Below, in pieces: positions 8,600 through 16,879 of a stretch of 23,614 nt of DNA (its first letter is position 1; the number at the start of each line of letters is the position of its first letter). This DNA is from Bacteroidota bacterium. GTDB taxonomy: Bacteria > Bacteroidota > Bacteroidia > Bacteroidales > Prolixibacteraceae. Location of the stretch: NCBI GenBank assembly GCA_023412195.1, contig JAEYNZ010000097.1, forward strand, positions 1 to 23,614, given 5' to 3'. Position numbers and translations under genes: made by a program. Below the pieces are notes generated by a model. That model saw only the letters and a program-made list of their open reading frames with translations. It had not been told where the DNA came from and did not search any database.

Positions 8600-8742
8600 A
8601 AATCTTAAATATGATTTTTGCTATTTTTAGATTATTAAACACGAACAAAATTGAAATGTTCACATTGCAATTTTAATACTTTTCAAGGGATATATAATAT
8701 AAAAAGACAAATATGTATGGAATATTGACCAATAATTAATAT

Positions 8743-9654
8743 TTACACTTGTAAACACCCAATTAATTCGCTGACAGAGCCTAAACGATGCCGTTCGAGA
8801 TATTCTTCCAACCCTTTAACCACATGCAGGGGAATAAATGGATCCTTAAAAATAGCTGTACCTATCTGCACTGCAGATGCCCCTGCTATCAGGAATTCCA
8901 AAGCATCGGTTGCGTTCATGATGCCTCCCATAGCAATTACAGGTATTCTGACAGCCTTGGCCACCTGCCATACCATTCGGAGGGCAATGGGCTTAATTGC
9001 AGGTCCGGATAAGCCGCCAGTAACAGTCGAAAGAAGAGGTTTCCTGGTTTCTGCATTTATAGCCATACCAACAAATGTATTAACAAGTGAAACACTGTCA
9101 GCCCCCTGTCCCTCAACTGCTTTGGCAATTTCGGAAATATCTGTTACATTCGGTGAAAGTTTAACAATTAAAGTTTTGGAATATACCTTCCTGACCTCGC
9201 GTGTTACGGCTTCTGCCCCCGGACAGGTGATGCCAAAAGCCATTCCGCCTTCCTTTACATTCGGACAGGATATATTCAATTCAATAGCAGGAATTCCATC
9301 CAGTTCATTTACTTTTTCAGTCAGCTCAATATAATCTTCAACGGTGGATCCGTTTACATTTATGATTAATGGTGTATTATAGTTTTTTATCCGGGGATAA
9401 ATAGTAGCAATAAAATGGTCGATTCCCTTGTTTTGCAAGCCTACTGCATTTAACATACCAGAAGGAGTTTCTGCCATCCTGGGGTAGAGATTGCCATCGC
9501 GGTTTCGCAGGGTTAGCCCCTTTAAAAAAATTCCTCCCAGCTGTGATACATCATAAAATTCATTGATTTCCTCAGCATAGCCACAGGTACCTGAAGCAAG
9601 CATCACCGGGTTTTTAAGTTTCAGATTATGAATTTGAACTGCTAAATCGGCCAT
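8743..9654 (-). CDS. pyrD: Dihydroorotate dehydrogenase 1B, catalytic subunit
   Basis: FMN enzyme that oxidises dihydroorotate to orotate, the fourth step of pyrimidine synthesis, in the cytosol. The 303 residues are full length for class 1B. The catalytic base Cys130 lies in ELNISCPNVKEGGMAFG; Cys at this position marks class 1 enzymes, whereas class 2 has Ser. Other conserved parts are LASGTCGYAEE near the start, LIINVNGS, KLSPNVTDI, the FMN phosphate site IAMGGIMNATDALEFL, and GASAVQIGTAIF. The gene overlaps the end of pyrK by 13 nt (9642-9654). This suits the heterotetrameric PyrD/PyrK enzyme, in which PyrK passes electrons on to NAD+. Confidence 0.97.
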   Translation of the reverse strand: MADLAVQIHNLKLKNPVMLASGTCGYAEEINEFYDVSQLGGIFLKGLTLRNRDGNLYPRMAETPSGMLNAVGLQNKGIDHFIATIYPRIKNYNTPLIINVNGSTVEDYIELTEKVNELDGIPAIELNISCPNVKEGGMAFGITCPGAEAVTREVRKVYSKTLIVKLSPNVTDISEIAKAVEGQGADSVSLVNTFVGMAINAETRKPLLSTVTGGLSGPAIKPIALRMVWQVAKAVRIPVIAMGGIMNATDALEFLIAGASAVQIGTAIFKDPFIPLHVVKGLEEYLERHRLGSVSELIGCLQV

Positions 9655-10424
9655 TTTAAATCCTTTATATTAAATACAGGTCCTTCAGTACATACACAGA
9701 CATTTCCATTTACAGTAGGTTCAATACAGCACAGACAGACGCCGAATCCGCAGGCCATCAGATTTTCAAGGGATACTTCACATTCCACACCGGCTTTTTT
9801 TGCTTCTTTTGCTATGGCTTTCATCATTCCATCAGGACCGCAGGCATATATTCTGCTGTATTTATTCAGATCTTCAGCAAATATAGGATGTTGTGTAACC
9901 AGCCCCCTGAAACCCAGGGTACCGTCTTCAGTAGTATAGTGCAGCGTTCCATAATTGCTGTATGAAGCTGCATCAACATGATCAGATGCGCTTCGTGCCC
10001 CAATCAAAATATCGACATTCTGTGGGGGCAATCCTGATTCTTTTGCCAGAAACAGCATGGGTGCAAGTCCACTACCCCCTCCAACAGCCAGGATACGTTC
10101 ACCCGGCAGCGGATAGGTAAAATGTTTTCCAAGCGGGTATATAAGACTTACAACGTCTCCTGTAAGCACTTCAGTAAGCTTTTTTGAACCGCGCCCCAGA
10201 ATTTTAACGATCAATGAAATGGTCTGATTAGTATAATCTGCTTCAAATATAGAGAAGGGCCGGCGAAGGAATATTTCTTTACAATTTGAAATGTCGATAT
10301 TGACAAACTGACCGGGCCTGAGTTTAGGCAAAGGCACCTGAGCCTGAAGTTTTATAAGAAAATTGGTTTCGTTTAACTGAATATTTTCTGCAACTATGAA
10401 ATCTCCTACTGTTTTTTTTCCCAT
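9642..10424 (-). CDS. pyrK: Dihydroorotate dehydrogenase electron-transfer subunit
   Basis: Partner of PyrD that moves electrons from its FMN through a [2Fe-2S] cluster and FAD to NAD+. From the ATG at 10422-10424 it has 260 residues. The FAD-binding domain contains RRPFSIFE (54-61), the NAD-binding motif is VGGGSGLAPML (114-124), and the C-terminal cluster ligands fit Cys225, Cys230, Cys233 and Cys245 (MACGFGVCLCC...CVCTEGPVF). Two additional Cys (232, 243) lie between them. The frame also permits a GTG start at 10428-10430. I prefer the ATG, because the candidate -7 box at 10441-10448 would place the transcript start only a few bases before the GTG. First gene of the pyrK-pyrD unit. Confidence 0.95.
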   Translation of the reverse strand: MGKKTVGDFIVAENIQLNETNFLIKLQAQVPLPKLRPGQFVNIDISNCKEIFLRRPFSIFEADYTNQTISLIVKILGRGSKKLTEVLTGDVVSLIYPLGKHFTYPLPGERILAVGGGSGLAPMLFLAKESGLPPQNVDILIGARSASDHVDAASYSNYGTLHYTTEDGTLGFRGLVTQHPIFAEDLNKYSRIYACGPDGMMKAIAKEAKKAGVECEVSLENLMACGFGVCLCCIEPTVNGNVCVCTEGPVFNIKDLKWPI

Positions 10425-10440
10425 AAACACAGATTTAGGG

Positions 10441-10448
10441 CAAAGATA
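10441..10448 (-). promoter_or_regulatory. Likely -7 promoter element of pyrK-pyrD
   Basis: The minus strand reads TATCTTTG, a full match to TAnnTTTG, 16 nt before the pyrK ATG. There is no clear TTTG at the -33 distance, so activity may be weak or activator-dependent. Confidence 0.5.
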
Positions 10449-10493
10449 AATATTATTTGTTTTGAGGGATTATTCAGGACTAAAGGATCACCA

Positions 10494-10525
10494 ACAAAAA
10501 AAAACCGCCAGAAATTCCTGACGGC
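10494..10525 (-). terminator. Intrinsic terminator between the XRE gene and pyrK
   Basis: CCGCCAG (10505-10511) pairs with CTGACGG (10518-10524) with one mismatch. On the minus strand the stem is followed by GG and a run of nine or more T. It insulates pyrK from upstream transcription and would end the XRE-gene transcript, or a short RNA starting near 10620. Confidence 0.75.
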
Positions 10526-10622
10526 TTATGATTTTGCCTTGTACAGTAAGTTGGAACTAATTCCGGGTTTGTAAATCAGAATATATTGCTTGAACCATCC
10601 TGTCTTTTTGTATAATTCTACA

Positions 10623-10666
10623 TTACAAATGTAAATATTATTTTTGAATGGCAATTCACATTTGTA
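10623..10666. promoter_or_regulatory. TACA-N2-TGTA palindromes downstream of the XRE gene
   Basis: A perfect TTACAAATGTAA lies at 10623-10634 and a one-mismatch copy, CACATTTGTA, at 10657-10666, 33 bp apart. On the minus strand the first contains TACATTTG, a full -7 box, with AATTG 18 nt upstream as a possible -33 element. The sites may be regulator-binding sites, a promoter, or both. Confidence 0.45.
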
Positions 10667-10701
10667 AATTATTTTTTATGTTGTAAAACATATTTGTAAA
10701 A

Positions 10702-11103
10702 TCATTTTGCCTGTAATGGATTATAGGCAGAAAATGAACCATCGGAATATAATAAGACAACCTTGGAAATTGATTTCGCCTGAATTTCCGGTGTGGTAAC
10801 TTTATGCGGTTCTTCAGCATTTTGAGCGGGTAATACAGTTTCTTCCGGTATCTCAGTATCCTTTGGCATAGTTTCCCTGGGAGTTTCAGTCATGCCTATT
10901 ACCATTGGTCCCTCACCGGTAAAAAGCCATCTTGCATTCAACATAGGGAACGCCAGCAGGAACTTTTCTATGAATACAGCGCCTGGTTTGTTCCTTCCAT
11001 TCAGTATATGGGATATGTTAGATCTCTGAACTTCAAGTATTTCTGCAAGAGTACCCGGAGATATACTTTTGTAATCAATGAATTTTTGTATGCGGTCCTT
11101 CAT
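10702..11103 (-). CDS. XRE-type HTH transcriptional regulator
   Basis: A 133-residue DNA-binding protein. The N-terminal helix-turn-helix spans about residues 14-38 (SPGTLAEILEVQRSNISHIL) and is followed by NGRNKPGAVFIEKFLLAFP, typical of Cro/CI-like HTH domains of Bacteroidota. A Pro/Glu-rich linker (about 70-110) leads to a short C-terminal segment, SKVVLLYSDGSFSAYNP, which looks like a beta hairpin and recurs in this family as I know it. There is no peptidase or ligand domain. The frame opens with GTG at 11104-11106, but the ATG directly after it (11101-11103) is the likelier start. TACA-N2-TGTA palindromes lie in its promoter and past its stop, which suggests autoregulation. Targets unknown. 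Confidence 0.85.
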   Translation of the reverse strand: MKDRIQKFIDYKSISPGTLAEILEVQRSNISHILNGRNKPGAVFIEKFLLAFPMLNARWLFTGEGPMVIGMTETPRETMPKDTEIPEETVLPAQNAEEPHKVTTPEIQAKSISKVVLLYSDGSFSAYNPLQAK

Positions 11104-11127
11104 CACTGTATAAAAATAGGTTTGCTA

Positions 11128-11137
11128 TACAAATGTA
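11128..11137 (-). promoter_or_regulatory. -7 element overlapping an operator-like palindrome, XRE gene
   Basis: TACAAATGTA is a perfect TACA-N2-TGTA palindrome. On the minus strand its TACATTTG (11137-11130) matches the -7 consensus, 26 nt before the regulator's ATG. A protein bound here would block the promoter. No good -33 box was seen. Confidence 0.5.
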
Positions 11138-11602
11138 ATATATTGAATTTAATTATCCTACAGATCAGAAAAAATTATTTAAGTCAGCATATTTGGATAA
11201 AATTAGTAATTAATGGCTGATAACCAAGAATTTGAATAAGAAATTAATATATCTTTAAACTACTTTAATATGCATAAATTAACGTCTTGGTTTATAATGT
11301 GTTATATTATTATTTCAATATACATTACACGGAAATGATTAATAAGCTTCATCATTTCTATAAAGATGTTTAAATAATATAATTTAAGTAATAGATAATC
11401 TGAACTTTATAATTTATACTTTACAAGAATACCTGACTAATTGTAGAATGTACAGGATCATTCCCCTACCCTTTTCTGACTTTGTTCCCGATCATTCATT
11501 TGTAAAATTTTTCCCTAAATTGATTACATATGTGTTGGAATTTCAATATTACTTTTGTAATCAAATCTGTTATTCCTTGTTTATTTCTGTATCAAAATAC
11601 AT

Positions 11603-11613
11603 TTACAAATGTA
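11603..11613. promoter_or_regulatory. TACA-N2-TGTA palindrome inside the AT-rich gap
   Basis: TACAAATGTA (11604-11613) is exact, and directly overlaps an inverted TACATTTA (11598-11605). It lies about 500 bp upstream of the XRE gene and 350 bp upstream of the phosphoesterase gene, without a nearby gene start. Confidence 0.35.
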
Positions 11614-11906
11614 TTATCAGAAAATACTCCACTTGACGCAGGTAACTTATGATTGTGAAATATTAATTTTGATTCGAATGGTATATTTATTTTTCAAAAG
11701 CTAAATATTTCTTCTTCTCCATTTAAATTCATCAAAATTCTGGGCGTTATTTATGTACTTTCTCCGGTGCTATAGCAAATACAGGAACCTCAGGGGCTTA
11801 AAAATGGAATAAAATGCTGTAAACTAAAAACATATATCACTTTTTGGCCCTCAATGTTTAATGTGAAATTACTTTTTCTGTGAAAATAGTTCTGGATTTG
11901 GGTACT

Positions 11907-11938
11907 TTTGTGGCAGAGCAGTTGTTTCACTACTTTTG
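11907..11938 (+). promoter_or_regulatory. Consensus promoter of the metallophosphoesterase gene
   Basis: TTTG (11907-11910), 20 bases, then TACTTTTG (11931-11938) match the Bacteroidota promoter TTTG-N19-21-TAnnTTTG exactly. The ATG follows at 11961, leaving a leader of about 15-18 nt. The -33 TTTG is itself part of another TACTTTTG (11903-11910), a 28-bp direct duplication. Confidence 0.75.
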
Positions 11939-11960
11939 TAATTTAAATAATATTTAAGGG

Positions 11961-13160
11961 ATGCGGACTTTTCAAATAATATTTCTGGTTGTATTCATCG
12001 CAATCTATTTACTTACCTCCTTCGGCTCCTTTTACAGTCTGAAAAAAATTGTAGTCCATAGAAGGCAGCGGATGATCAACATGATATTTCCAATACTTCA
12101 CCTGCTGATCCTTTTTTTATTTTTTGTATTATATATTTATCCCTTTCAACCAAGCCAGTCAGGGAACTATAGTTTTTACCTGGTGTTCAATATCTTTTTG
12201 TTTGCAGTATTCATGTTTAACATTCCTTTGGCATTTGCCGCACTAGCTCACAGGATCTTTGGGAGAAAAAAAGAGCCGGTATTGCCTTATGCCGGGTTGT
12301 TGATTGCTATACCCCTGGCTTCTTTAATACTATACGGGACAATTGCCGGAGCAGCCAGTTTCAGGGAAGTACATCATGAGCTTAATTTTTCAAACCTTCC
12401 CCCGGCATTTCATAATTACCGGATTGCTCTGATTACCGATACACATCTGGGAGGTTTGCTGAATGCTGAAAAAAAGCTCAAAAAGACTGCCCGTTATATC
12501 GATAACGCGGAACCTGACCTGGTCTTATTCGCAGGAGACCTTGTTAATAATTTTGCCTACGAAGCAGATGGACTGGAAAAGTTATTTGGTGAAATCACCA
12601 GGAACAGGGATAGTTATTCGATCCTGGGCAATCATGACTATGGTGATTATTCCAGGTGGAACAGTGATTCTGCAAAAAAAGAAAACTTTAATGGTATACT
12701 ACGTGCCCATGAAAAGATGGGATTCAGGTTACTAAGAAATGAACATGAAACTTTAGTCCGGGGAGGTGATTCAATTTTTATATCAGGCGTTGAAAACTGG
12801 GGACATCCTCCCTTTCCCCAGTATGCTGATCTGGAAAAGGCTACTGAAAATATTCCTTCTGATGCCTTTACCATTCTGCTGACCCATGATCCTGCCCATT
12901 GGGAAAGCATAATAAAAGAACAGGATGATATTGCATTAACATTTTCAGGTCACACCCACGGCATGCAATGGGGCATTAAACTAGCCGGAATTCCATTTAG
13001 CCTTGCATATCTGACAAGGAAATACTGGGGTGGGTTATACCGTTCAGGTAATACAGCTCTGTATGTCAATACGGGGATTGGAACCGTGGGTATGCCATGG
13101 AGGCTCGATATGCCTGCTGAAATAACTTATATAACCTTAAAAAGAAGTGAAATCAACTGA
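11961..13160 (+). CDS. Membrane-anchored metallophosphoesterase (YkuE/YaeI-like)
   Basis: A calcineurin-like phosphoesterase that probably hydrolyses a phosphomonoester or phosphodiester with two metal ions at the membrane. The N-terminal third (1-130) has about four hydrophobic segments (5-25, 40-60, 70-98, 110-130). The catalytic domain (about 153-395) has all family motifs: DTHLGG (Asp160, His162), GDLVNN (Asp193), GNHDYG (Asn224, His225), THD (His309) and GHTHG (His331, His333). This arrangement is that of the YkuE/YaeI branch, some of which act on lipid-linked substrates; the substrate here is unknown. The end overlaps the convergent gene by 24 nt, and no terminator was seen after it. 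Confidence 0.92.
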   Translation: MRTFQIIFLVVFIAIYLLTSFGSFYSLKKIVVHRRQRMINMIFPILHLLILFLFFVLYIYPFQPSQSGNYSFYLVFNIFLFAVFMFNIPLAFAALAHRIFGRKKEPVLPYAGLLIAIPLASLILYGTIAGAASFREVHHELNFSNLPPAFHNYRIALITDTHLGGLLNAEKKLKKTARYIDNAEPDLVLFAGDLVNNFAYEADGLEKLFGEITRNRDSYSILGNHDYGDYSRWNSDSAKKENFNGILRAHEKMGFRLLRNEHETLVRGGDSIFISGVENWGHPPFPQYADLEKATENIPSDAFTILLTHDPAHWESIIKEQDDIALTFSGHTHGMQWGIKLAGIPFSLAYLTRKYWGGLYRSGNTALYVNTGIGTVGMPWRLDMPAEITYITLKRSEIN

Positions 13161-16028
13161 AAAAAGAAGGTTAAAGTAAACATCCTTCATTTCAGGAATG
13201 TAAGAAGCTCTTAAGCCAATGGTAGCCGGAGCATAAAACCTTGCAAGGTTGACATCAGCCGTTACTTCTGTTCCTAAAGAGCTGATGTCTTTGGTAAACG
13301 TCCCAATCACCTCTCCCTGATTATAAAAATTACCTTTCAGACGGGTATAATCTGCAAACAGGGAAGCAGTCACACGGCGGGTGTATAATAGTTTCCAGAC
13401 ATTGAAATCAGGATACAGCAAAGGAAGTTTATAATCTATTCCACCCGTCGCAATTCCGGTTGTATTAATCCTGCCCCAGCCACGTGCATACCGGATTACA
13501 TCACCAAACCCGATGGTGCCTGATGACTGCTTTTCCTGAGCACCGGCATACATCCTTATGCCATGGTTTTTCATGATTCCCGGCAGGTATGCTACCGCCT
13601 GAAGTGCCTTAAGCTGACCTGCCCTGAGATCGCCTGCAGGAGAATGGCGGAACATACCGTCAACCACAATACCAAAATCGGGATATACATCCATATAGCT
13701 TTGACGAAGCAACTGGTGCAGGTAAAGGCGGTATCCCAGGTAATGAAATGTGCCCTTATGGAAACGTTCTGGAGTGGATTCCTGATGGTGAATATAATTC
13801 AATCCATATTGGATCTCAGGCTGAACCATCCTGCTGTATGGGCCTTTTGTGAAAGACAACGGAAGACTGGTTTTTATTTGAGAAGTAAATTCACCATACG
13901 TATACCTTTGCAAGGTAGTATCACCATTTAATACAGTTCCATGATGATCGGTTACCTGACTGATTAAATAGTATTCATTGGCCCGTTGACCGTAGGTTAC
14001 ATTCATATCAAAAACCGGATACCAGCCTTTCCAGGTGTGTTCAGCAGAAAAACGGCCTGTTCTTTCTGTCAGGTCCCGTTTATACCCCAAAACAGTTTCA
14101 CTTGTACCAAGGACATTTTGAGACATTACACTAAAACCCGGAAAAAATTCATATGACTGAACGTCTACATAGGCCGGCGCCCAGCTATGAATGTTAAAGA
14201 GATTTTTAGCTTTAGTATATTCCTCCGAAATATAAGTACCTGCAGCAGTATCAGTAAAATGAGGAATTCCGGCTTCCTGCTGTGCCAATACCTCTGCAAG
14301 GGCATACTCACCTTTTACTGTTTCACCAAATGGTATGATCCTTTCATGATTGGCATTTATCTCGATAATATTATAGCCGTCAGCTGTATAATCACTCAGC
14401 AGGATATTTTTACCATCAGAAGATACAGAAGGATAAGCAGCATCAAAGCGGGGTTCATAAACCATTTCAACAGCTTCTGTACTTAAATTGAACCTGTACA
14501 GGCTGTTCCTGCCGGAATAAGAGCTGATGAAATAGACAAATTCACCGGCAACTCTTAACTGTTTTATATCCCCCATTTCAACGTCTAAAAGGATGTCCAT
14601 GTCACCTGAATCAGGATCAATCCTTACGAGCCTTTTCCCTTCTCTGAAAAGTGCTACAGCCACAACCTGGGATTCATTCAGCCATTCAGGCGAAAAAAAA
14701 TAATGATTTTGGTCCGACTGAAACCTGTGGAGCAATTTCCCGAAGGGAAGGCCGTACACTGAGAGGTAATAATTGCTTGAATAATCGGCTTCCACCACGG
14801 CTAGTTTCCTCAGATCAGGAGAAAATGAAGGGCTGAAACCTTTAAATTCAGTTTCGAATTCCACCAGACGTTCATCCTCAGCATTAAACATCCTTATGAG
14901 AGAATGGCCACTATGCTGCCAGCGAAGATCACTGATCTGCTCCGACCACACTATCCATTCGTTAAAATAATTTATAGATTCATTAAAAATTGAACCAGGT
15001 AAAAAAACTTTCTGCTCATTTCCATCTCTGCCAATTTTTACAAATGAAGGAATCTCATCAAAAGCAGTTTTATAGGAAAGAATTTCAGAATTATTCATCC
15101 GGTAAGGGTGTGTATAGCTAGTATAATATTTATTTAATCCGGTAATTCTGTTTGAAATTATAGGTTCATATGCATTATCTACAGTCTCCCAAATATTCTT
15201 CAGGCTGTCGAAAACAGAATAATAGTTTTGAGTGATATTTAACCCAGTCTGCTCCTTCAGCACCTTATTCATAGGAAAGAGAGACAGGGGTTTTCTGCCT
15301 GCGCGTGTCAAAACGTTCTCCCAAATTTCTGCACCATGCCGTGCCCTGATATTCCCTGTAAGGTAATAACCCATCCGGTAATGGTTGGGTACAAAATCAC
15401 GGTAGGAGCGGAAGAAAGCTTTATCGTATGAATAAACGCCTTTTTCAACCACCTGTGCCTGGTGTTCCATCAAAAATGAAGGATGCCTGCCCCTGCCGAA
15501 GTTGCTTAATGAAGTTTCGGTTACTACTGCATCCCCTTCGATAAACCACCAGGGCAGGAACAGTCCGAATGCCAGTCCTGTAACCTGTTCACCCAGAATC
15601 CACTTTACCGAACGTGGAAGATTGCTGTGAAGCTTATCTACCTGTACTACATGCCGGAACTCATGCAGGGCAAGTTGTTCAAGCCAATCCTGAGGATAAA
15701 TAGACTGGTGAGGTATGGTATAAAATTCTGCACGTTTTGGAGCCCAGGCTACCAGGCCATTGGATTCTACAGTTTGAGTATGAAGTACGACAGGAATTTT
15801 ACGGGGGTTGTGCTTTAATGTAAAGCCGCCATACGGATAAACTGCATCAAGGTCTCCTGCAAGTTTTCGGGCCTGCTCTTCATAATAATCAGGAAATATT
15901 AACTGAAAGTTTCTGGTTTGAATCTGTCGCCAGCGAATAGAAGCAGGATCCTGGCCAGTTTGGAAATATTGAGCTTTAACAAGATGGCACGGATAAATAA
16001 AAACAAGTAACAGCAGCAGTTTCTTCAT
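13137..16028 (-). CDS. Secreted protease-propeller-barrel outer-membrane protein
   Basis: A 963-residue protein I cannot name. A signal peptide (1-19, cleavage after VKA) precedes a domain (about 30-290) with HEFRH (122-126) and, 38 residues on, WFIEGDAVVTE (161-171). This is the HExxH plus Glu pattern of gluzincin peptidases, with zinc ligands His122, His126 and Glu164 and catalytic Glu123. It looks like a Peptidase_MA-type domain. Residues about 300-600 contain repeated strands such as GFSPSFSPDLRKLAVVE and YPSVSSDGKNILLSDY, as in TolB/WD40-like propellers. From about 660 the sequence alternates polar and aromatic residues in amphipathic strands and ends in FSVDFTSF, with a terminal Phe as in outer-membrane barrels. 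The inferred product is a zinc peptidase tethered to the outer membrane. It is probably monocistronic. Confidence 0.85.
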   Translation of the reverse strand: MKKLLLLLVFIYPCHLVKAQYFQTGQDPASIRWRQIQTRNFQLIFPDYYEEQARKLAGDLDAVYPYGGFTLKHNPRKIPVVLHTQTVESNGLVAWAPKRAEFYTIPHQSIYPQDWLEQLALHEFRHVVQVDKLHSNLPRSVKWILGEQVTGLAFGLFLPWWFIEGDAVVTETSLSNFGRGRHPSFLMEHQAQVVEKGVYSYDKAFFRSYRDFVPNHYRMGYYLTGNIRARHGAEIWENVLTRAGRKPLSLFPMNKVLKEQTGLNITQNYYSVFDSLKNIWETVDNAYEPIISNRITGLNKYYTSYTHPYRMNNSEILSYKTAFDEIPSFVKIGRDGNEQKVFLPGSIFNESINYFNEWIVWSEQISDLRWQHSGHSLIRMFNAEDERLVEFETEFKGFSPSFSPDLRKLAVVEADYSSNYYLSVYGLPFGKLLHRFQSDQNHYFFSPEWLNESQVVAVALFREGKRLVRIDPDSGDMDILLDVEMGDIKQLRVAGEFVYFISSYSGRNSLYRFNLSTEAVEMVYEPRFDAAYPSVSSDGKNILLSDYTADGYNIIEINANHERIIPFGETVKGEYALAEVLAQQEAGIPHFTDTAAGTYISEEYTKAKNLFNIHSWAPAYVDVQSYEFFPGFSVMSQNVLGTSETVLGYKRDLTERTGRFSAEHTWKGWYPVFDMNVTYGQRANEYYLISQVTDHHGTVLNGDTTLQRYTYGEFTSQIKTSLPLSFTKGPYSRMVQPEIQYGLNYIHHQESTPERFHKGTFHYLGYRLYLHQLLRQSYMDVYPDFGIVVDGMFRHSPAGDLRAGQLKALQAVAYLPGIMKNHGIRMYAGAQEKQSSGTIGFGDVIRYARGWGRINTTGIATGGIDYKLPLLYPDFNVWKLLYTRRVTASLFADYTRLKGNFYNQGEVIGTFTKDISSLGTEVTADVNLARFYAPATIGLRASYIPEMKDVYFNLLFSVDFTSF

Positions 16029-16032
16029 CTGT

Positions 16033-16040
16033 CAAAAATA
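16033..16040 (-). promoter_or_regulatory. Possible -7 element very close to the 963-residue protein start
   Basis: The minus strand reads TATTTTTG, a full TAnnTTTG match, only 4 nt before the ATG at 16026-16028. At the -33 distance there is TTC rather than TTG. If used, the mRNA would be almost leaderless. Confidence 0.35.
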
Positions 16041-16074
16041 CACAATCCTTTGTGATACCGGAACATACCTATAT

Positions 16075-16111
16075 AAAAAATGCTGTCACCGGACCTTCCC
16101 ATGACAGCATT
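16075..16111 (-). terminator. Hairpin terminator of the multi-pass membrane protein gene
   Basis: ATGCTGTCA (16080-16088) pairs with TGACAGCAT (16102-16110), an uninterrupted stem with a 13-nt loop. On the minus strand it is followed by a run of T (16080-16075). It lies 20 nt past the stop codon. Confidence 0.9.
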
Positions 16112-16130
16112 ATATTATAAAAGCAACTTA

Positions 16131-16838
16131 TTAAGCAGTAACTTCATTTACACCAAGTATAGGAATCGGATTATCTTCATCGTTAGGATATATCACCGAT
16201 TGATAAAGTGTTGCAAAGGCGGAATGAATCCACATAAATGAAATGATGACACCTACAATAAAAAAGATAAGTCCCCCTATAACCAAAAAGAAGGAAATGA
16301 CCCCCATTCCAAATATTTTCCAGCCGTGCCCGCGGGTTAACTGCCAGCTTCTTTCAACTGCCTGCATAGGTTCCAAATTCTTGTCCATAACCAAATACGA
16401 CACAAATGCAAGCCTGCAAAGCACAATGATTCCAGGAATGATCAGCAGCATAAAACCAAGAATTGTCAATGCAACAACAATCAGATGAGCCAGTACAATG
16501 TTTAAATACTTTCCCTTGAATCCCTCAAATAGTACTTTTATATCTGCTTCCTCATCCCGCATGGCTTTCAAAAATAAATACCTTTCACCATACCTGATAA
16601 CCGGTACAAAAAGAAAACCATAAGCCATGGCAAATAGTGCCAGTGGAAATATCCACATCAGATTGAACCAGTTTGCATGTTCCATTTTATAATTGACTCC
16701 GGCAGGCCCTGTGAGCAGCCCGGTTATAATAACTGCCAGAAGAAGAGGCAGAAATGCCTTCTCGAACATTTTCTTCCATCCAAAGCTAAAACTGGCACCA
16801 ATTGAAGGTCTCAGATTGTAATACTTCCTGTTTTCCAT
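16131..16838 (-). CDS. Multi-pass inner-membrane protein, DUF975/YciC-like
   Basis: A 235-residue integral membrane protein of unknown function. Hydrophobic segments lie at about 28-44, 58-80, 112-150 (long enough for two helices with a Pro-Gly turn in LLIIPGIIVL) and 175-203. The cytoplasmic-looking motif MDKNLEPMQAVERSWQLTRG between helices is characteristic of the DUF975/YciC-like superfamily, where a helix resembling AL-S-W-T-G follows a PG-containing helix. The first 27 residues and the acidic C-terminus are soluble. It is transcribed alone: a terminator follows and a -7 box lies 41 nt upstream. It could also be described as a glycerophosphodiester phosphodiesterase membrane-domain-like protein. 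Confidence 0.75.
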   Translation of the reverse strand: MENRKYYNLRPSIGASFSFGWKKMFEKAFLPLLLAVIITGLLTGPAGVNYKMEHANWFNLMWIFPLALFAMAYGFLFVPVIRYGERYLFLKAMRDEEADIKVLFEGFKGKYLNIVLAHLIVVALTILGFMLLIIPGIIVLCRLAFVSYLVMDKNLEPMQAVERSWQLTRGHGWKIFGMGVISFFLVIGGLIFFIVGVIISFMWIHSAFATLYQSVIYPNDEDNPIPILGVNEVTA

Positions 16839-16879
16839 GTTTTTTAATTTATAATTGATTCCGTATCTGTTTTCATGTT

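Larger units (their letters stand above)
11104..11960. other. AT-rich intergenic region between divergent genes
   Basis: About 860 bases, strongly AT-rich, between the minus-strand XRE gene and the plus-strand phosphoesterase gene. It holds the XRE-gene -7 box (11130-11137), a TACA-N2-TGTA palindrome at 11604-11613, imperfect relatives at 11525-11534 and 11549-11560, and the phosphoesterase promoter at 11907-11938. The 62-codon open frame at 11448-11636 has no recognisable features. No RNA gene was recognised. Confidence 0.6.

Noticed and set aside
11448..11636. 62-codon open frame in the AT-rich gap
   Set aside because: Low-complexity Phe/Ile/Tyr-rich translation without family resemblance.
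11668..11680. GATTCGAAT, similar to a tRNA T-loop
   Set aside because: No acceptor stem, anticodon arm or D-arm could be built around it.
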